Made by a program: the position numbers and the translations under genes
Notes under the pieces: model-generated
The model's input: the letters and a program-made list of their open reading frames with translations, nothing else
What the model was told of the DNA's origin: nothing
The model's database searches: none
Origin: Oscillospiraceae bacterium
Lineage (GTDB): Bacteria > Bacillota > Clostridia > Saccharofermentanales > Fastidiosipilaceae
Direction: 5' to 3'
Assembly: GCA_029983685.1 (NCBI GenBank)
Contig: JASBZA010000013.1
Span: 1 to 47,879 of the forward strand
DNA length: 47,879 nt
Shown here: positions 1 through 8,332 of the stretch, in pieces
How positions within the stretch are numbered: position 1 is the first letter of the stretch
Layout of the letters: every line of letters begins with the position of its first letter

Positions 1-27
1 TTTCAAGGTTCTTTCTATGTAAAAAGT

Positions 28-1599
28 CTATTGACTATTTACCGCTGGACTTTCTAACAAAATCCGGCAAACGTCATCCAAATGATAGGTCCTGGACGCT
101 TTTACCAGGATTAACTGTCGGCAAAATGCTTCTTTTTCGATAAAGTTTAATAGCGCTTCGGTGTCCTCAAAAAGTTTATAAGATGCATCCGGATCGGTTT
201 CTTCTAAGCCTCGGGCCAAAGTCTGACCCCAGGGTCCCACCAGCCAGGTCCTATCGGGTTTAACCCTCCCCAGGGCCCTGCCTATGTCCAGATGAAGCGC
301 CGGGGCCAAAGATCCCAGCTCATTGACGCCTCCCAAGATAGCCAGGGTCCCGTCATAGTCTCCTTCACGGCTTAAGACATCCCGCAGTTCAAATGCGGAC
401 TTCATCGACTCGGGGCTGGCATTATAAGCATCGTTAATCAAAAGGTTGCCCCCGCTAAGACGGACTTCCTCTTGCCTGCCCGATGTGAGCTTTAAATCCG
501 CCAAAGCTTCTACGGCCGGCTTCAAATCATGGCCTAAGACCAGGGTCAAAGCCAGGCCAAAGAGGGCGTTTTGGCAGTTCGAAAGGCTCACTTGCTTTAA
601 AGAAACCGTAGAGACTTTTGTCTCTTCTGCTTGACCTGCTTCTTTTATATAAAAGTCAAAGCTTTGGCCATGGCCGGTTTTACGAATATTTTCGGCGTAA
701 AATTCGGTACCGGACTTAAAAGTACCATAAGTATAGGGTCCATCGTAAGAGGCTAAGATGCGGCTTAATTCTTCTTGCTGCTTCCATTCGGCCGGATCTA
801 AAGTATTGTCTTCTTCTAATTCGGTTCTCAGATATTTACCTTGGCCTTTCATATGGACCAGGTAGACCGGCCTATTAGCTTTTTCTTTCAGGGCAATGTG
901 TAGTAAATAAGGGTCATCGGCATTAATAAATAAGGGAGCACCGGCCTTAGCATCGGATAAGATAGCCCTCTTCTCCTCTGCCAAGTCTTTGCGATTTTCA
1001 AAATGTTCCATATGGGAAGTGCCGATATTGGTCAGGACCGCCAAGTCCGGATGGGCCTTATAGGATAAATCCTTCATGTCTCCCTTACCCTCAATCCCCA
1101 GCTCAATAACGGCCCAAGGGGTATGTTCAGGCATGTCTAAAAGAGAATAAGCCAAGCCATAACGGTTGTTGAGATTTCCTTTAGTCTTATGGACAACCGT
1201 AAAGGGCGACAGGGTCGCGGCAATAAAATCTCTGGTAGAGGTTTTACCGACCGAACCGCTGACTGCAATGACTTGGGCCCGGGTCAGGTCACGGTAGTAG
1301 CGGGCAATGTGACCAAGCGCTACGGTGGTATCGTCTACCACAAGCAAGGCCGCCTTGTCCCGGTAACGAGGCACGAGGTCTTTTTCAGATATTAAAAGGG
1401 CCCAGGCTCCGTTTTCCAGTGCCTGGTCCAAGTAGTCATGGCCATCGTTATTGGGGCCTACAATGGCCACAAAGAGACCCTCCGTCAAATCCTTACGGCT
1501 GTCGGTACGGACCTTTTGTATCACAAGGTCCGTTCGGTCTCCTATAAGTTCAGCCCGGCAGACCCGGGCGATGTTCTGTAGATTAAACTCTTTATGCAT
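28..1599 (-). CDS. murF: UDP-N-acetylmuramoyl-tripeptide--D-alanyl-D-alanine ligase MurF
   Basis: Cytoplasmic ATP-dependent Mur ligase that adds D-Ala-D-Ala to the UDP-MurNAc-tripeptide, the last soluble step of peptidoglycan precursor synthesis. The 523-residue protein has the N-terminal substrate domain, an ATP P-loop SGSVGKTS at about residues 114-121, the NLNNRYG segment that follows it in Mur ligases, and DAYNASPESM near residue 390. It is somewhat longer than the usual 450-480 residues. The start follows TAGGAG at good spacing. It lies 13 bases downstream of the PBP gene, so it is the fifth gene of the dcw operon. It stops 28 bases from the window edge, so mraY and murD, the usual next genes, are not visible. 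Confidence 0.96.
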   Translation of the reverse strand: MHKEFNLQNIARVCRAELIGDRTDLVIQKVRTDSRKDLTEGLFVAIVGPNNDGHDYLDQALENGAWALLISEKDLVPRYRDKAALLVVDDTTVALGHIARYYRDLTRAQVIAVSGSVGKTSTRDFIAATLSPFTVVHKTKGNLNNRYGLAYSLLDMPEHTPWAVIELGIEGKGDMKDLSYKAHPDLAVLTNIGTSHMEHFENRKDLAEEKRAILSDAKAGAPLFINADDPYLLHIALKEKANRPVYLVHMKGQGKYLRTELEEDNTLDPAEWKQQEELSRILASYDGPYTYGTFKSGTEFYAENIRKTGHGQSFDFYIKEAGQAEETKVSTVSLKQVSLSNCQNALFGLALTLVLGHDLKPAVEALADLKLTSGRQEEVRLSGGNLLINDAYNASPESMKSAFELRDVLSREGDYDGTLAILGGVNELGSLAPALHLDIGRALGRVKPDRTWLVGPWGQTLARGLEETDPDASYKLFEDTEALLNFIEKEAFCRQLILVKASRTYHLDDVCRILLESPAVNSQ

Positions 1600-1612
1600 C
1601 CTAGCTCCTATA

Positions 1613-4009
1613 TCAGTAGCCGTACAGGGCTCCTGTTCCGTCGTTCATACCGTAAGTCAAACTGTCGTCCTCGGAGGGTCCCGGATTGTCATCACCGTAG
1701 AAATACAAAACCACAGTCGAATATTTTCGGATGAGGTCGCCGGGTTTAGACCCTCCGGCCAAGTCCTGGTAAGACACTTCCTGGTCGGTGACCGTACCGG
1801 CTCTGTTGCCGCCCATGCAGACCACATTGAGGCCCAAGCGTTGGGCCTGCTTTTTGGCATTTTCCAGCGTCAAGCCGGTGAAGTCTTCCATGGTCGTCCA
1901 CTCGTCGGGTAAGGCATTAGCCTTATTAGAAAGCCAGACCTTGGTATCATAGGAACTATATCCACCGGCAGGCGGGTATTGAGACTGAATAGTTTCACCG
2001 GGTTTTAGTTTATCGTCTAACACCGGATAGATGCCTTGCCACATTAATTTCTTTTGGCCATCGGCGAAAGAGCTACCTAATACATCCGGAGAATAGTTCA
2101 CAGAAAAAATTTTGTTTAAATCATAAGCTTTATATTTCAATGGAAAATCATCGCGAAAGGCGATATATTCACTCATTTGTCTATGAATAGCCTGGAACGA
2201 CCAGCCATCTGTCTTTTCTAAATCATGGACAGCGGAATAAATGACGTATTGCGGATTATCTGCCGGCAAAAGTGTCACATAGTTTGATGTCTGGGTATCG
2301 TCGTTAACACCACCATGCAGATTCCTACTGGATGTACCTGTTTTATAAGAACATTCCAACCCCGGTAAATAAAGCTCCTGACCGGTTCCGTAACGTCCTA
2401 CGCCCAACATGATTTGTCGTACCTTTTCGGCTGTCTCGACGGAATAAACATTACGGATTACTTCGGGCTGGTGCTCTTCCTTGATTTCGCCGTCCGCATC
2501 CACCACGCGTTGGACCAGGTAAGGCCTTAACATGGCACCGTTATTGGCTAGCAGGACATAGTCGGTCGCAAGCCTTAATCCGGTCATGGTAATCTGCTCA
2601 CCGAAAGCCGTAACCGCCATATCGATTTCCTGGGGTTCCTGGTGGACCAAACCGACATTTTCACCGGCTACATCCAAGCCGGTCTTCTCTCTCAAGCCCA
2701 AACGGCTGATGTACTTATAAAAAGTATCTAAACCTAAACCCTGGGCAATTCTTACAAAAGGCGGGTTTCTGGAGTCCCAGATAGCGTAAGAAATACTGAT
2801 AGCGCCCTTGCTCATATCGTCGTAGGAGGAAATGGCTTCAGGCCAGCCTTCTATATATACGAACTCATCGGACACAATGGATTCGGGCGTAATGGTCCCT
2901 TCATCCAGGGCCATGCCTAAGACAAAAGGCTTAAAAGTCGAGCCGACCTCATAGGGTTGTGAAGCACTCTTGCCATACCAGTAGGTACCGGTTAAGTAGT
3001 CCAGTTGTTCCTTCTTCTTAGACGGGTCCCAGCTCTTAGGGTCCACATTATAAGGAGCTTCCATAGGGTCATTAAGGTCGAAGTAATTATCGCCGGCCAT
3101 GGCCAAAATCGCGCCGGTTTTGGCATCCAAAACCAGCATTTGCGCACCGTTCAGAGAATGGGTAACCTCAGCGGCTTGCCTGCTTAATTCCTGAGCTTTG
3201 GCTTGGAGGTCGGATTGGATGGTTAATTCCAAGTCATAGCCGTTTTCGGCCGGGACATAAATCTGGCTGGTATTGGGTAAGGTTTGTCCCCAGTAGTTAT
3301 CGACCTGCCCGTAATAGTAGCCGGTCTTACCGCCCAAGAGGCTGTTATAGTAAGACTCAATGCCTATAACGCCTTCAATGTTCTCATCTCTTTTGTTAGC
3401 AAAACCCACAATAGTAGATGCCAGGTCTCCCTGAGGATAGTAGCGTGCCTGGTTGGCGTCCTGGCGCATACCGTAGACCTTAGCCTCATCTAAGAAGACA
3501 TTGAGTTCATCATTTTTCTCCGCTGTTATTTCTTTCTTGACCACCATGTAAGCGGCGTCTTCATTTTCTTTTAAATTCTGGCGGAACTTCAGAAGGTCGA
3601 TATCCAGAATTTTGGCCACCTTCTCTTCCACTTGCGCCTGAGTATAGTCGGAGTTCTTGCTGGGACCGAAAACATCCGGCGTCACCCCTACCGTATAAGT
3701 AAAGGTGGAGATGGCCAAATCTTTTCCATCTGCCGAACGAATATTGCCGCGGGCAGGATAAATCGGATAGCGGGCCGTGTGGGTATTGGCTGCCATCTCA
3801 CTGTACTTCTTATGGTCCTTTACCGTAATCTTATAGAGGCTGGCCGTGATAGCCACAGAAAAAGCCAGGACCCCTATGATTACCAGAATAAAACTCTTCC
3901 TCAGGCCGTACTTAGCCCGGCGGGTCTGGCGTCTAATCCGGTCTACATATTCTTCACGGCTCGTCTTCCGGATAGGACCTTCGCGCCGTTTTTTATTCTT
4001 CCTCATCAT
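1613..4009 (-). CDS. Class B penicillin-binding protein (FtsI/PBP2 type) with two PASTA domains
   Basis: Septal DD-transpeptidase that cross-links peptidoglycan at the division site. The 798-residue protein has a basic cytoplasmic N-terminus, one membrane segment at about residues 37-60, a PBP dimerisation domain, and the three catalytic motifs: STFK near residue 355, SRN near 411 and KTG near 555. Two PASTA-like repeats follow at roughly 650-710 and 715-785, as in Gram-positive PBP2x and SpoVD-type proteins. A Gly/Asp/Glu-rich tail ends the protein. It overlaps the 3' end of the ftsL-like gene by 17 bases, which fits translational coupling. The cell-division role is inferred from the position between ftsL and murF. 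Confidence 0.93.
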   Translation of the reverse strand: MMRKNKKRREGPIRKTSREEYVDRIRRQTRRAKYGLRKSFILVIIGVLAFSVAITASLYKITVKDHKKYSEMAANTHTARYPIYPARGNIRSADGKDLAISTFTYTVGVTPDVFGPSKNSDYTQAQVEEKVAKILDIDLLKFRQNLKENEDAAYMVVKKEITAEKNDELNVFLDEAKVYGMRQDANQARYYPQGDLASTIVGFANKRDENIEGVIGIESYYNSLLGGKTGYYYGQVDNYWGQTLPNTSQIYVPAENGYDLELTIQSDLQAKAQELSRQAAEVTHSLNGAQMLVLDAKTGAILAMAGDNYFDLNDPMEAPYNVDPKSWDPSKKKEQLDYLTGTYWYGKSASQPYEVGSTFKPFVLGMALDEGTITPESIVSDEFVYIEGWPEAISSYDDMSKGAISISYAIWDSRNPPFVRIAQGLGLDTFYKYISRLGLREKTGLDVAGENVGLVHQEPQEIDMAVTAFGEQITMTGLRLATDYVLLANNGAMLRPYLVQRVVDADGEIKEEHQPEVIRNVYSVETAEKVRQIMLGVGRYGTGQELYLPGLECSYKTGTSSRNLHGGVNDDTQTSNYVTLLPADNPQYVIYSAVHDLEKTDGWSFQAIHRQMSEYIAFRDDFPLKYKAYDLNKIFSVNYSPDVLGSSFADGQKKLMWQGIYPVLDDKLKPGETIQSQYPPAGGYSSYDTKVWLSNKANALPDEWTTMEDFTGLTLENAKKQAQRLGLNVVCMGGNRAGTVTDQEVSYQDLAGGSKPGDLIRKYSTVVLYFYGDDNPGPSEDDSLTYGMNDGTGALYGY

Positions 4010-4463
4010 AGTTTGTACTTTGGGCGTTGGCTCGAGCCAGACGGATAAAGAACTGGTCGGTCTGGTCCATAGGAACCTCTATGACCTGCTTCTCATTAGG
4101 CACATTGAGACCCAGCTGTTGGGCTTCCTTCCTAATCTTATCCAAGTCCAAGTTTTTCGACATAGCTTCGCGACGCTTGGCATTTTCCTTAGTTAATTCA
4201 TTTATAGTGTAATGAAGTTTAGCATTCTCAGCTGTTATTTCAAGCACCTTGGACTGTTTGTTCAGTAGATAAACCAGGGCCAAAAAGACAAAAGCCACTA
4301 GTACCAGGGACATGCGCATGAGACGTTTGGATTCTACCCGTCTTTGCCTGGCTTCTTTGGACGCCCGGTCGACTCTGTCTTCGGGCCTTACTTGTCTTAA
4401 AATAGGGCTTTTCTTTTCTTCTTGTTTCTCTTTATCGTTCACATAAAAAATTTTATGGGCCAT
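3993..4463 (-). CDS. ftsL: FtsL-like septum formation protein
   Basis: Small bitopic division protein, expected to join the FtsL-DivIC(FtsB)-DivIB complex that activates septal synthesis. Of 156 residues, about the first 50 are charged and cytoplasmic, one membrane helix covers about 50-70 (RMSLVLVAFVFLALVYLL), and a heptad-like coiled coil follows (about 75-125). FtsL family sequences diverge too far for a firm call from sequence alone. The assignment rests on topology and on the position between rsmH and the PBP gene, the standard ftsL position. It begins 2 bases after the rsmH stop codon. Confidence 0.82.
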   Translation of the reverse strand: MAHKIFYVNDKEKQEEKKSPILRQVRPEDRVDRASKEARQRRVESKRLMRMSLVLVAFVFLALVYLLNKQSKVLEITAENAKLHYTINELTKENAKRREAMSKNLDLDKIRKEAQQLGLNVPNEKQVIEVPMDQTDQFFIRLARANAQSTNYDEEE

Positions 4464-4465
4464 AA

Positions 4466-5431
4466 TTATTCCTTCCTGTCTTCGTTTCTTACGAATACAC
4501 GTAAGCGGGCGGACTTAGCTCGAGGATTTTCTGCCATCTCCTCCGCCGAAGGGACAATGCCGCCTCTGGGAATCTCTTTGCCCCACGGCGTTTGGCCGCA
4601 AGTGCAGGGCAAGTTCGGCGGGCACTGGCAAGGATTCTCCCATAGCCGGTAAGCCTGTTTCACCATCCGATCTTCCAAGGAGTGGAAGCTGATGATGGCC
4701 AAAACACCGCCCGGTTTCAGGTAAGTCAGTATTTCGTCTAAAAAAGTTCTCAAGACAACTAGTTCGTCATTGATATAAATACGTAATGCCTGAAAGGTTC
4801 TTTTGGCCGGGTGGCCTTTCTCCCGTCTGGATGAAGCCGGCATAGCCCTTACAACGATATCGGCTAATTGGCCGGTGGTTTCGATGGGGCCCGACTCGTC
4901 TCTGTAGGCTAAAATAGCTCGGGCAATCCGATCATGGAAACGCTCTTCGCCGAAGTCCCTAAGAATCTGACTCAAGGTCTTCCGGTCGGTCCGGGCTAAA
5001 AAGTCCTTCACGGACTCGCCATGGCTTTGGTCCATCCGCATATCCAAGGGGCCGTCATTACGGTAGGAAAAACCTCTTTTCCCCTGATCGAGCTGCCAGG
5101 AAGACACGCCCAAATCTAAGAGAAAGCCGTCCACCGGTCCTAAATGCAAATCTTCCAAAACCTTAGGAAAGTCGGCATAATCCGACTGTACCAGCTTTAT
5201 TTGAGCCTTGGTTCCGACTCTATCTAATCTACGGCCGGCATAAGCCAAGGCATCTTGATCCTTATCCAGGCCCAAGAGGCAAGCCTCGGGTCCTAAACTC
5301 TCCAGGATCTTACTGCTGTGGCCTCCGCCTCCCAAAGTTCCGTCCACATAAAGGCCGTCCTGTTTGATCCGCAAAGCTTCCACCGTTTCTTCCAGCAATA
5401 TAGACGTATGGTAAAAACTCAGCTCACTCAT
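4466..5431 (-). CDS. rsmH: 16S rRNA (cytosine(1402)-N(4))-methyltransferase RsmH
   Basis: S-adenosylmethionine-dependent methyltransferase that N4-methylates C1402 in the 16S rRNA decoding centre. The 321-residue length is normal. The N-terminus carries HTSILLEE, then the SAM-binding GTLGGGGHSSKIL segment at about residues 31-43. LDLGVSSWQLD and the C-terminal IISFHSLEDRMVK motif are also present, all typical of MraW/RsmH. The start overlaps the mraZ stop by 4 bases (ATGA arrangement). The mraZ-rsmH-ftsL-PBP-murF order is the classical dcw start. Confidence 0.97.
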   Translation of the reverse strand: MSELSFYHTSILLEETVEALRIKQDGLYVDGTLGGGGHSSKILESLGPEACLLGLDKDQDALAYAGRRLDRVGTKAQIKLVQSDYADFPKVLEDLHLGPVDGFLLDLGVSSWQLDQGKRGFSYRNDGPLDMRMDQSHGESVKDFLARTDRKTLSQILRDFGEERFHDRIARAILAYRDESGPIETTGQLADIVVRAMPASSRREKGHPAKRTFQALRIYINDELVVLRTFLDEILTYLKPGGVLAIISFHSLEDRMVKQAYRLWENPCQCPPNLPCTCGQTPWGKEIPRGGIVPSAEEMAENPRAKSARLRVFVRNEDRKE

Positions 5432-5865
5432 AGGATGCCCTTAATCTCATATTGGTCTAAGACCAATTCATCTAACGGCGGTTCTTCTTCCAGGCTGGCC
5501 TTGTAGAAGTCCAGACCGCAAATTTGCACGCTGGACCCCATGTCGATTAAACAGACACTGTCTCCAGGATTCACTTCGATGTGGTCCCAAAGTTCTTGGC
5601 TAAAGGCTAAACGGCCTTGGCCGTCTGCCGTCACCATGAGGGCTTCACCTATAATCTCTCGTCTGAGACGCCTGGCAATCGGGTCGGTACCCGGCAAGGC
5701 TTCCAATTGGTCTCGAACCGAGGCGAAATTGTGGGCAGAGTAAAGGACCAGAAAGCCCCGATCCAGACTGTGGGTGATATATAAAATCTTACCCATAGTC
5801 TCACGTAGCTTAGCCGGCAGGACCATACGGCCTTTGGCATCAATTACGTGGGTATATCTAGCCAT
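5428..5865 (-). CDS. mraZ: Transcriptional regulator MraZ
   Basis: AbrB-fold DNA-binding protein that autoregulates the dcw cluster. The 145-residue protein shows the two tandem SpoVT/AbrB-like repeats of MraZ: first DAKGRMVLPAKLRE at about residues 9-22, then DGQGRLAFSQELWDH at about 81-95. It is first in its operon, with a promoter at 5917-5945 and three GTGGTA repeats between the promoter and the start codon that could be its own operator. The ribosome-binding site (GAGGGGAG) is about 13 bases from the ATG, slightly far, and the proximal repeat lies in between. Confidence 0.96.
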   Translation of the reverse strand: MARYTHVIDAKGRMVLPAKLRETMGKILYITHSLDRGFLVLYSAHNFASVRDQLEALPGTDPIARRLRREIIGEALMVTADGQGRLAFSQELWDHIEVNPGDSVCLIDMGSSVQICGLDFYKASLEEEPPLDELVLDQYEIKGIL

Positions 5866-5870
5866 TAATC

Positions 5871-5907
5871 TACCACTTCTCCCCTCATATCTACCACTTT
5901 ATACCAC
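5871..5907 (-). promoter_or_regulatory. Three MraZ-box-like GTGGTA repeats
   Basis: On the minus strand GTGGTA occurs three times just upstream of mraZ (plus-strand TACCAC at 5871-5876, 5892-5897 and 5902-5907), twice within AAGTGGTAGAT. Start-to-start spacings are 21 and 10 bases, about two and one helical turns, so all three face the same side. MraZ in Mollicutes is known to bind repeated AAAGTG(G/T) boxes before its operon, and E. coli MraZ binds TGGG repeats. Autoregulation here is inferred. Confidence 0.6.
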
Positions 5908-5916
5908 TGTATCCCT

Positions 5917-5945
5917 ATTGTACCCAGGTTGACCTTTTCAGGCAA
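5917..5945 (-). promoter_or_regulatory. Sigma-A-type promoter of the dcw operon
   Basis: Minus strand: -35 TTGCCT (5940-5945), 17-base spacer, -10 TACAAT (5917-5922). Transcription would start near 5910, just ahead of the GTGGTA repeats. The -35 touches the T-tract side of the preceding lgt terminator, so the two transcription units are packed back to back. Confidence 0.6.
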
Positions 5946-5987
5946 GAAGAAAGTCCTCGCTTTCCGGTTAAAAACCGGAACGAGGAC
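5944..5987 (-). terminator. Rho-independent terminator after lgt
   Basis: On the minus strand a long hairpin (GTCCTCG, then TTCCGGTT pairing with AACCGGAA, then CGAGGAC; plus-strand 5953-5987) is followed by a pyrimidine-rich tract TTTCTTCTT. It ends the long rimP-lgt operon directly before the mraZ promoter. Confidence 0.85.
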
Positions 5988-6039
5988 CTGACTTTACAGT
6001 ATTCTGCAAATTATAAAATTTTAGGGGTAGGAAGTGGGG

Positions 6040-6951
6040 CTATTGATCGTCTTCTTCAGACTCTGTATCCATGCCGGCCGATTCGAAAAGCTTGTCTTCT
6101 TCCATTCGAACAGCTTGCTTCTTCTTATGACGCATTAAGAAAAGATAGAGTACGGCACCTATGGCAATCAGAAGTGACAAAAGTTGCGAGGCTCTGATAT
6201 CGGTACTGCCGATATAAAGCGAGTCGGTACGGATACCCTCCACAAAAAAGCGAATCAGACCATAGCCCAGGCAGTAGGATGCCACGGTACCGAAAGGTAT
6301 CTTCGTGCGCTTACGGACTTGAAGCAGGATAAAGAACAAAATCAAATTACCGATAAGCTCGTAGAGGAAGGTGGGGTGAACGGGAAGGTTGGGGTTTTGT
6401 CCTAATTCGGGATGGGCATTTAAATAAGCCGTCGTGCCGTTACTAATCATCCCCCAAGGCAGAGCGGTATTGGTGCCGAAGGCTTCCTGGTTAATAAAAT
6501 TGCCGATTCTTCCGATTCCCTGAGCCAAAGGCACATAGACGACTATGAAGTCTAAGAAAGGCTCGACATGACGCTTCTTAATTTTATGGAAAATCAAAAT
6601 ACCCAAAATGGCTCCGATGACACCGCCGTAAAAGGCCAGGCCACCTTCTCTTATATCAAAAATTTTGATTGGATTATCCTTGTAGTGGTCCCAGGAGAAA
6701 ATAACATAGTAAAGTCTGGCCCCTATAATCATAGTGATGAGGATAACCAGGAAATTGTCTAAGACAAAGTCTTCGTCTAAGTTAAACTTCTTTGCTTGAC
6801 GCGTGGCCAAAAACAAGCTCAAAAAAGCAGCTATAGCGATAATCAGCCCATACCAATAGACATCCACGCCGAAAACACTGAAGGCCACCCGGCTTATTTT
6901 TAAATTCTCAATACCCAAACCGGGAAAATTAACTAAAAAATCATAATCCAT
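6040..6951 (-). CDS. lgt: Prolipoprotein diacylglyceryl transferase Lgt
   Basis: Membrane enzyme that moves diacylglycerol from phosphatidylglycerol onto the lipobox cysteine of prolipoproteins. The 303-residue protein has about seven membrane segments and the Lgt signature around RIGNFINQEAFG, with GGLAFYGGVIG before it and HPTFLYE after it. The C-terminus is a charged cytoplasmic tail. It is the last gene of the operon that starts at rimP. It lies 13 bases after the YmfH-like gene and is followed by a strong terminator. Confidence 0.96.
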   Translation of the reverse strand: MDYDFLVNFPGLGIENLKISRVAFSVFGVDVYWYGLIIAIAAFLSLFLATRQAKKFNLDEDFVLDNFLVILITMIIGARLYYVIFSWDHYKDNPIKIFDIREGGLAFYGGVIGAILGILIFHKIKKRHVEPFLDFIVVYVPLAQGIGRIGNFINQEAFGTNTALPWGMISNGTTAYLNAHPELGQNPNLPVHPTFLYELIGNLILFFILLQVRKRTKIPFGTVASYCLGYGLIRFFVEGIRTDSLYIGSTDIRASQLLSLLIAIGAVLYLFLMRHKKKQAVRMEEDKLFESAGMDTESEEDDQ

Positions 6952-6964
6952 ATTTTTATCCTAT

Positions 6965-8332
6965 CTATCTCTTGTCATGTCCGTGAACCAAGACCAGGAC
7001 ACGGTTTTCTTCTTTCACAAAAGACAATTCCTCGACCAGGTCTCGACCTGTAATCTGATTAAACAAGGACGCATAGTCCGAAAACTCCAAACGGTAACTT
7101 CTGAGATTGGCTACCATGGCCCCCAGGGTCTTCACATCGTCCATTTGTCTTAAAAAGACGCCCATCTTGGCTCGACTAATCTCCTGCATCCTTTTTTTTT
7201 CGTAGGCACCCAAGCGAATATATTCTTCTAAGCGGTCGGCCAAAAGCTCTGCCGCTCGTTCTTCCTGCTTGGAGTCACCGCGAATAACAAGGTGGCTGTA
7301 ACCTTGTTCTACATAGTAGTGAATGGACAAGGACTCATCGATTAAGCCCTGCTCATAGAATTCTTCAAAACAATTAGAACCCTCACCTATAAGCATTTCC
7401 GTGACCAAGGCACCGGCCAATCGGGCATAAATCAGCTCTCTGCCCCCGTAGGATTTGGCCCCTTCGGGATAGGGCTTTTTGTAACCCAAATAAAAAGCCG
7501 ATACCTTAGAAGGCAGCTCTAAACGTTGCTTGGCCAAAACCGGTGCTTTGCCGTAATCCGATGGAAATTTGAACATGGGGCCGACCCTATTCGTCTTTGA
7601 CTGACCATCAAAATAATCTCGGTACAAGGCGTCTAAAAAAGTTTTGATACGGTCGATTAGCGCTTGTTCCTTCTCGCCGTCAAAGCTTCCGACTATAACC
7701 AAGGTCATGGCGCGGGGATGGTAGGCATTTCGGTAATAGTTTTCCAAGGAGGTCCGGTCAATTTGCATGATGTTTTCCAAAGGACCTTCTTCGGGCAAAT
7801 AGATAGCCCGGTTCTCGTACATCCCCCTTAATAAAACTTCCTGGCCGACCTCGGTTAAGACCTCTTCTTCCAGAAGCAAGTCGGTACGAAGCCTGTCTCT
7901 CTCGAGCTCCACCGAATCCGTCGTGAGGACGCCTTCCAGGATTAAAGATAAGAGACCCAATACTCCCTCTTCAAAGTCATCTACTGTACTGAAAGAATAG
8001 GTTGTATAGGTTCTGTGCACCCGTCCTTCAATCTGGATACCCATATCGGCCAAGCGGCCCAGGGTCTCTTTTTGCCCATCCATGTGTAAAAGGGCTTCTT
8101 TTAAGAAAAAAGGTGTACCGGCCAAAATATCGACCGGCTCACCGGAGGTCCGATCGGTATAAGATAGCTGATCTGCGCCGAAAGGGATGACCAAGCCGGC
8201 AAATTTATTGCTGTAAGCTCTTTTAGGAACGAAGTCAATACGAAAACCCGTAGGATGCTGGTAGAAGCGCACAATTTCACCGGTCACCCTATCCTTACGG
8301 TCATAGCGAATCATGGAGATCTGATCAGGCAT
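6965..8332 (-). CDS. M16 peptidase-family protein, YmfH-like, with lost zinc site
   Basis: The 455-residue M16 (pitrilysin/insulinase-like) protein resembles Bacillus YmfH, which is linked to 5-aminopentanol modification of EF-P. Typical YmfH has HFLEH as the zinc motif. The matching place here, after AGTP at residues 71-74, reads FFLKE (75-79), so His, Glu and His become Phe, Lys and Glu. The distal ligand region GQE of YmfH corresponds to RTD near residue 150, so Glu becomes Asp. The flanking alignment (RTYTTYSFST near 107-116 against RTAYLFSST) is good, so the motif is replaced and not just misplaced. The fold seems intact, but zinc proteolysis looks impossible. It overlaps the 3' end of the ribF-ymfF fusion by 8 bases. 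Confidence 0.85.
   Translation of the reverse strand: MPDQISMIRYDRKDRVTGEIVRFYQHPTGFRIDFVPKRAYSNKFAGLVIPFGADQLSYTDRTSGEPVDILAGTPFFLKEALLHMDGQKETLGRLADMGIQIEGRVHRTYTTYSFSTVDDFEEGVLGLLSLILEGVLTTDSVELERDRLRTDLLLEEEVLTEVGQEVLLRGMYENRAIYLPEEGPLENIMQIDRTSLENYYRNAYHPRAMTLVIVGSFDGEKEQALIDRIKTFLDALYRDYFDGQSKTNRVGPMFKFPSDYGKAPVLAKQRLELPSKVSAFYLGYKKPYPEGAKSYGGRELIYARLAGALVTEMLIGEGSNCFEEFYEQGLIDESLSIHYYVEQGYSHLVIRGDSKQEERAAELLADRLEEYIRLGAYEKKRMQEISRAKMGVFLRQMDDVKTLGAMVANLRSYRLEFSDYASLFNQITGRDLVEELSFVKEENRVLVLVHGHDKR

Noticed and set aside
3632..4048. Plus-strand frames of 60-140 codons across the PBP and ftsL genes
   Set aside because: They mirror the codon pattern of confident minus-strand genes, have no ribosome-binding site and no recognisable family.
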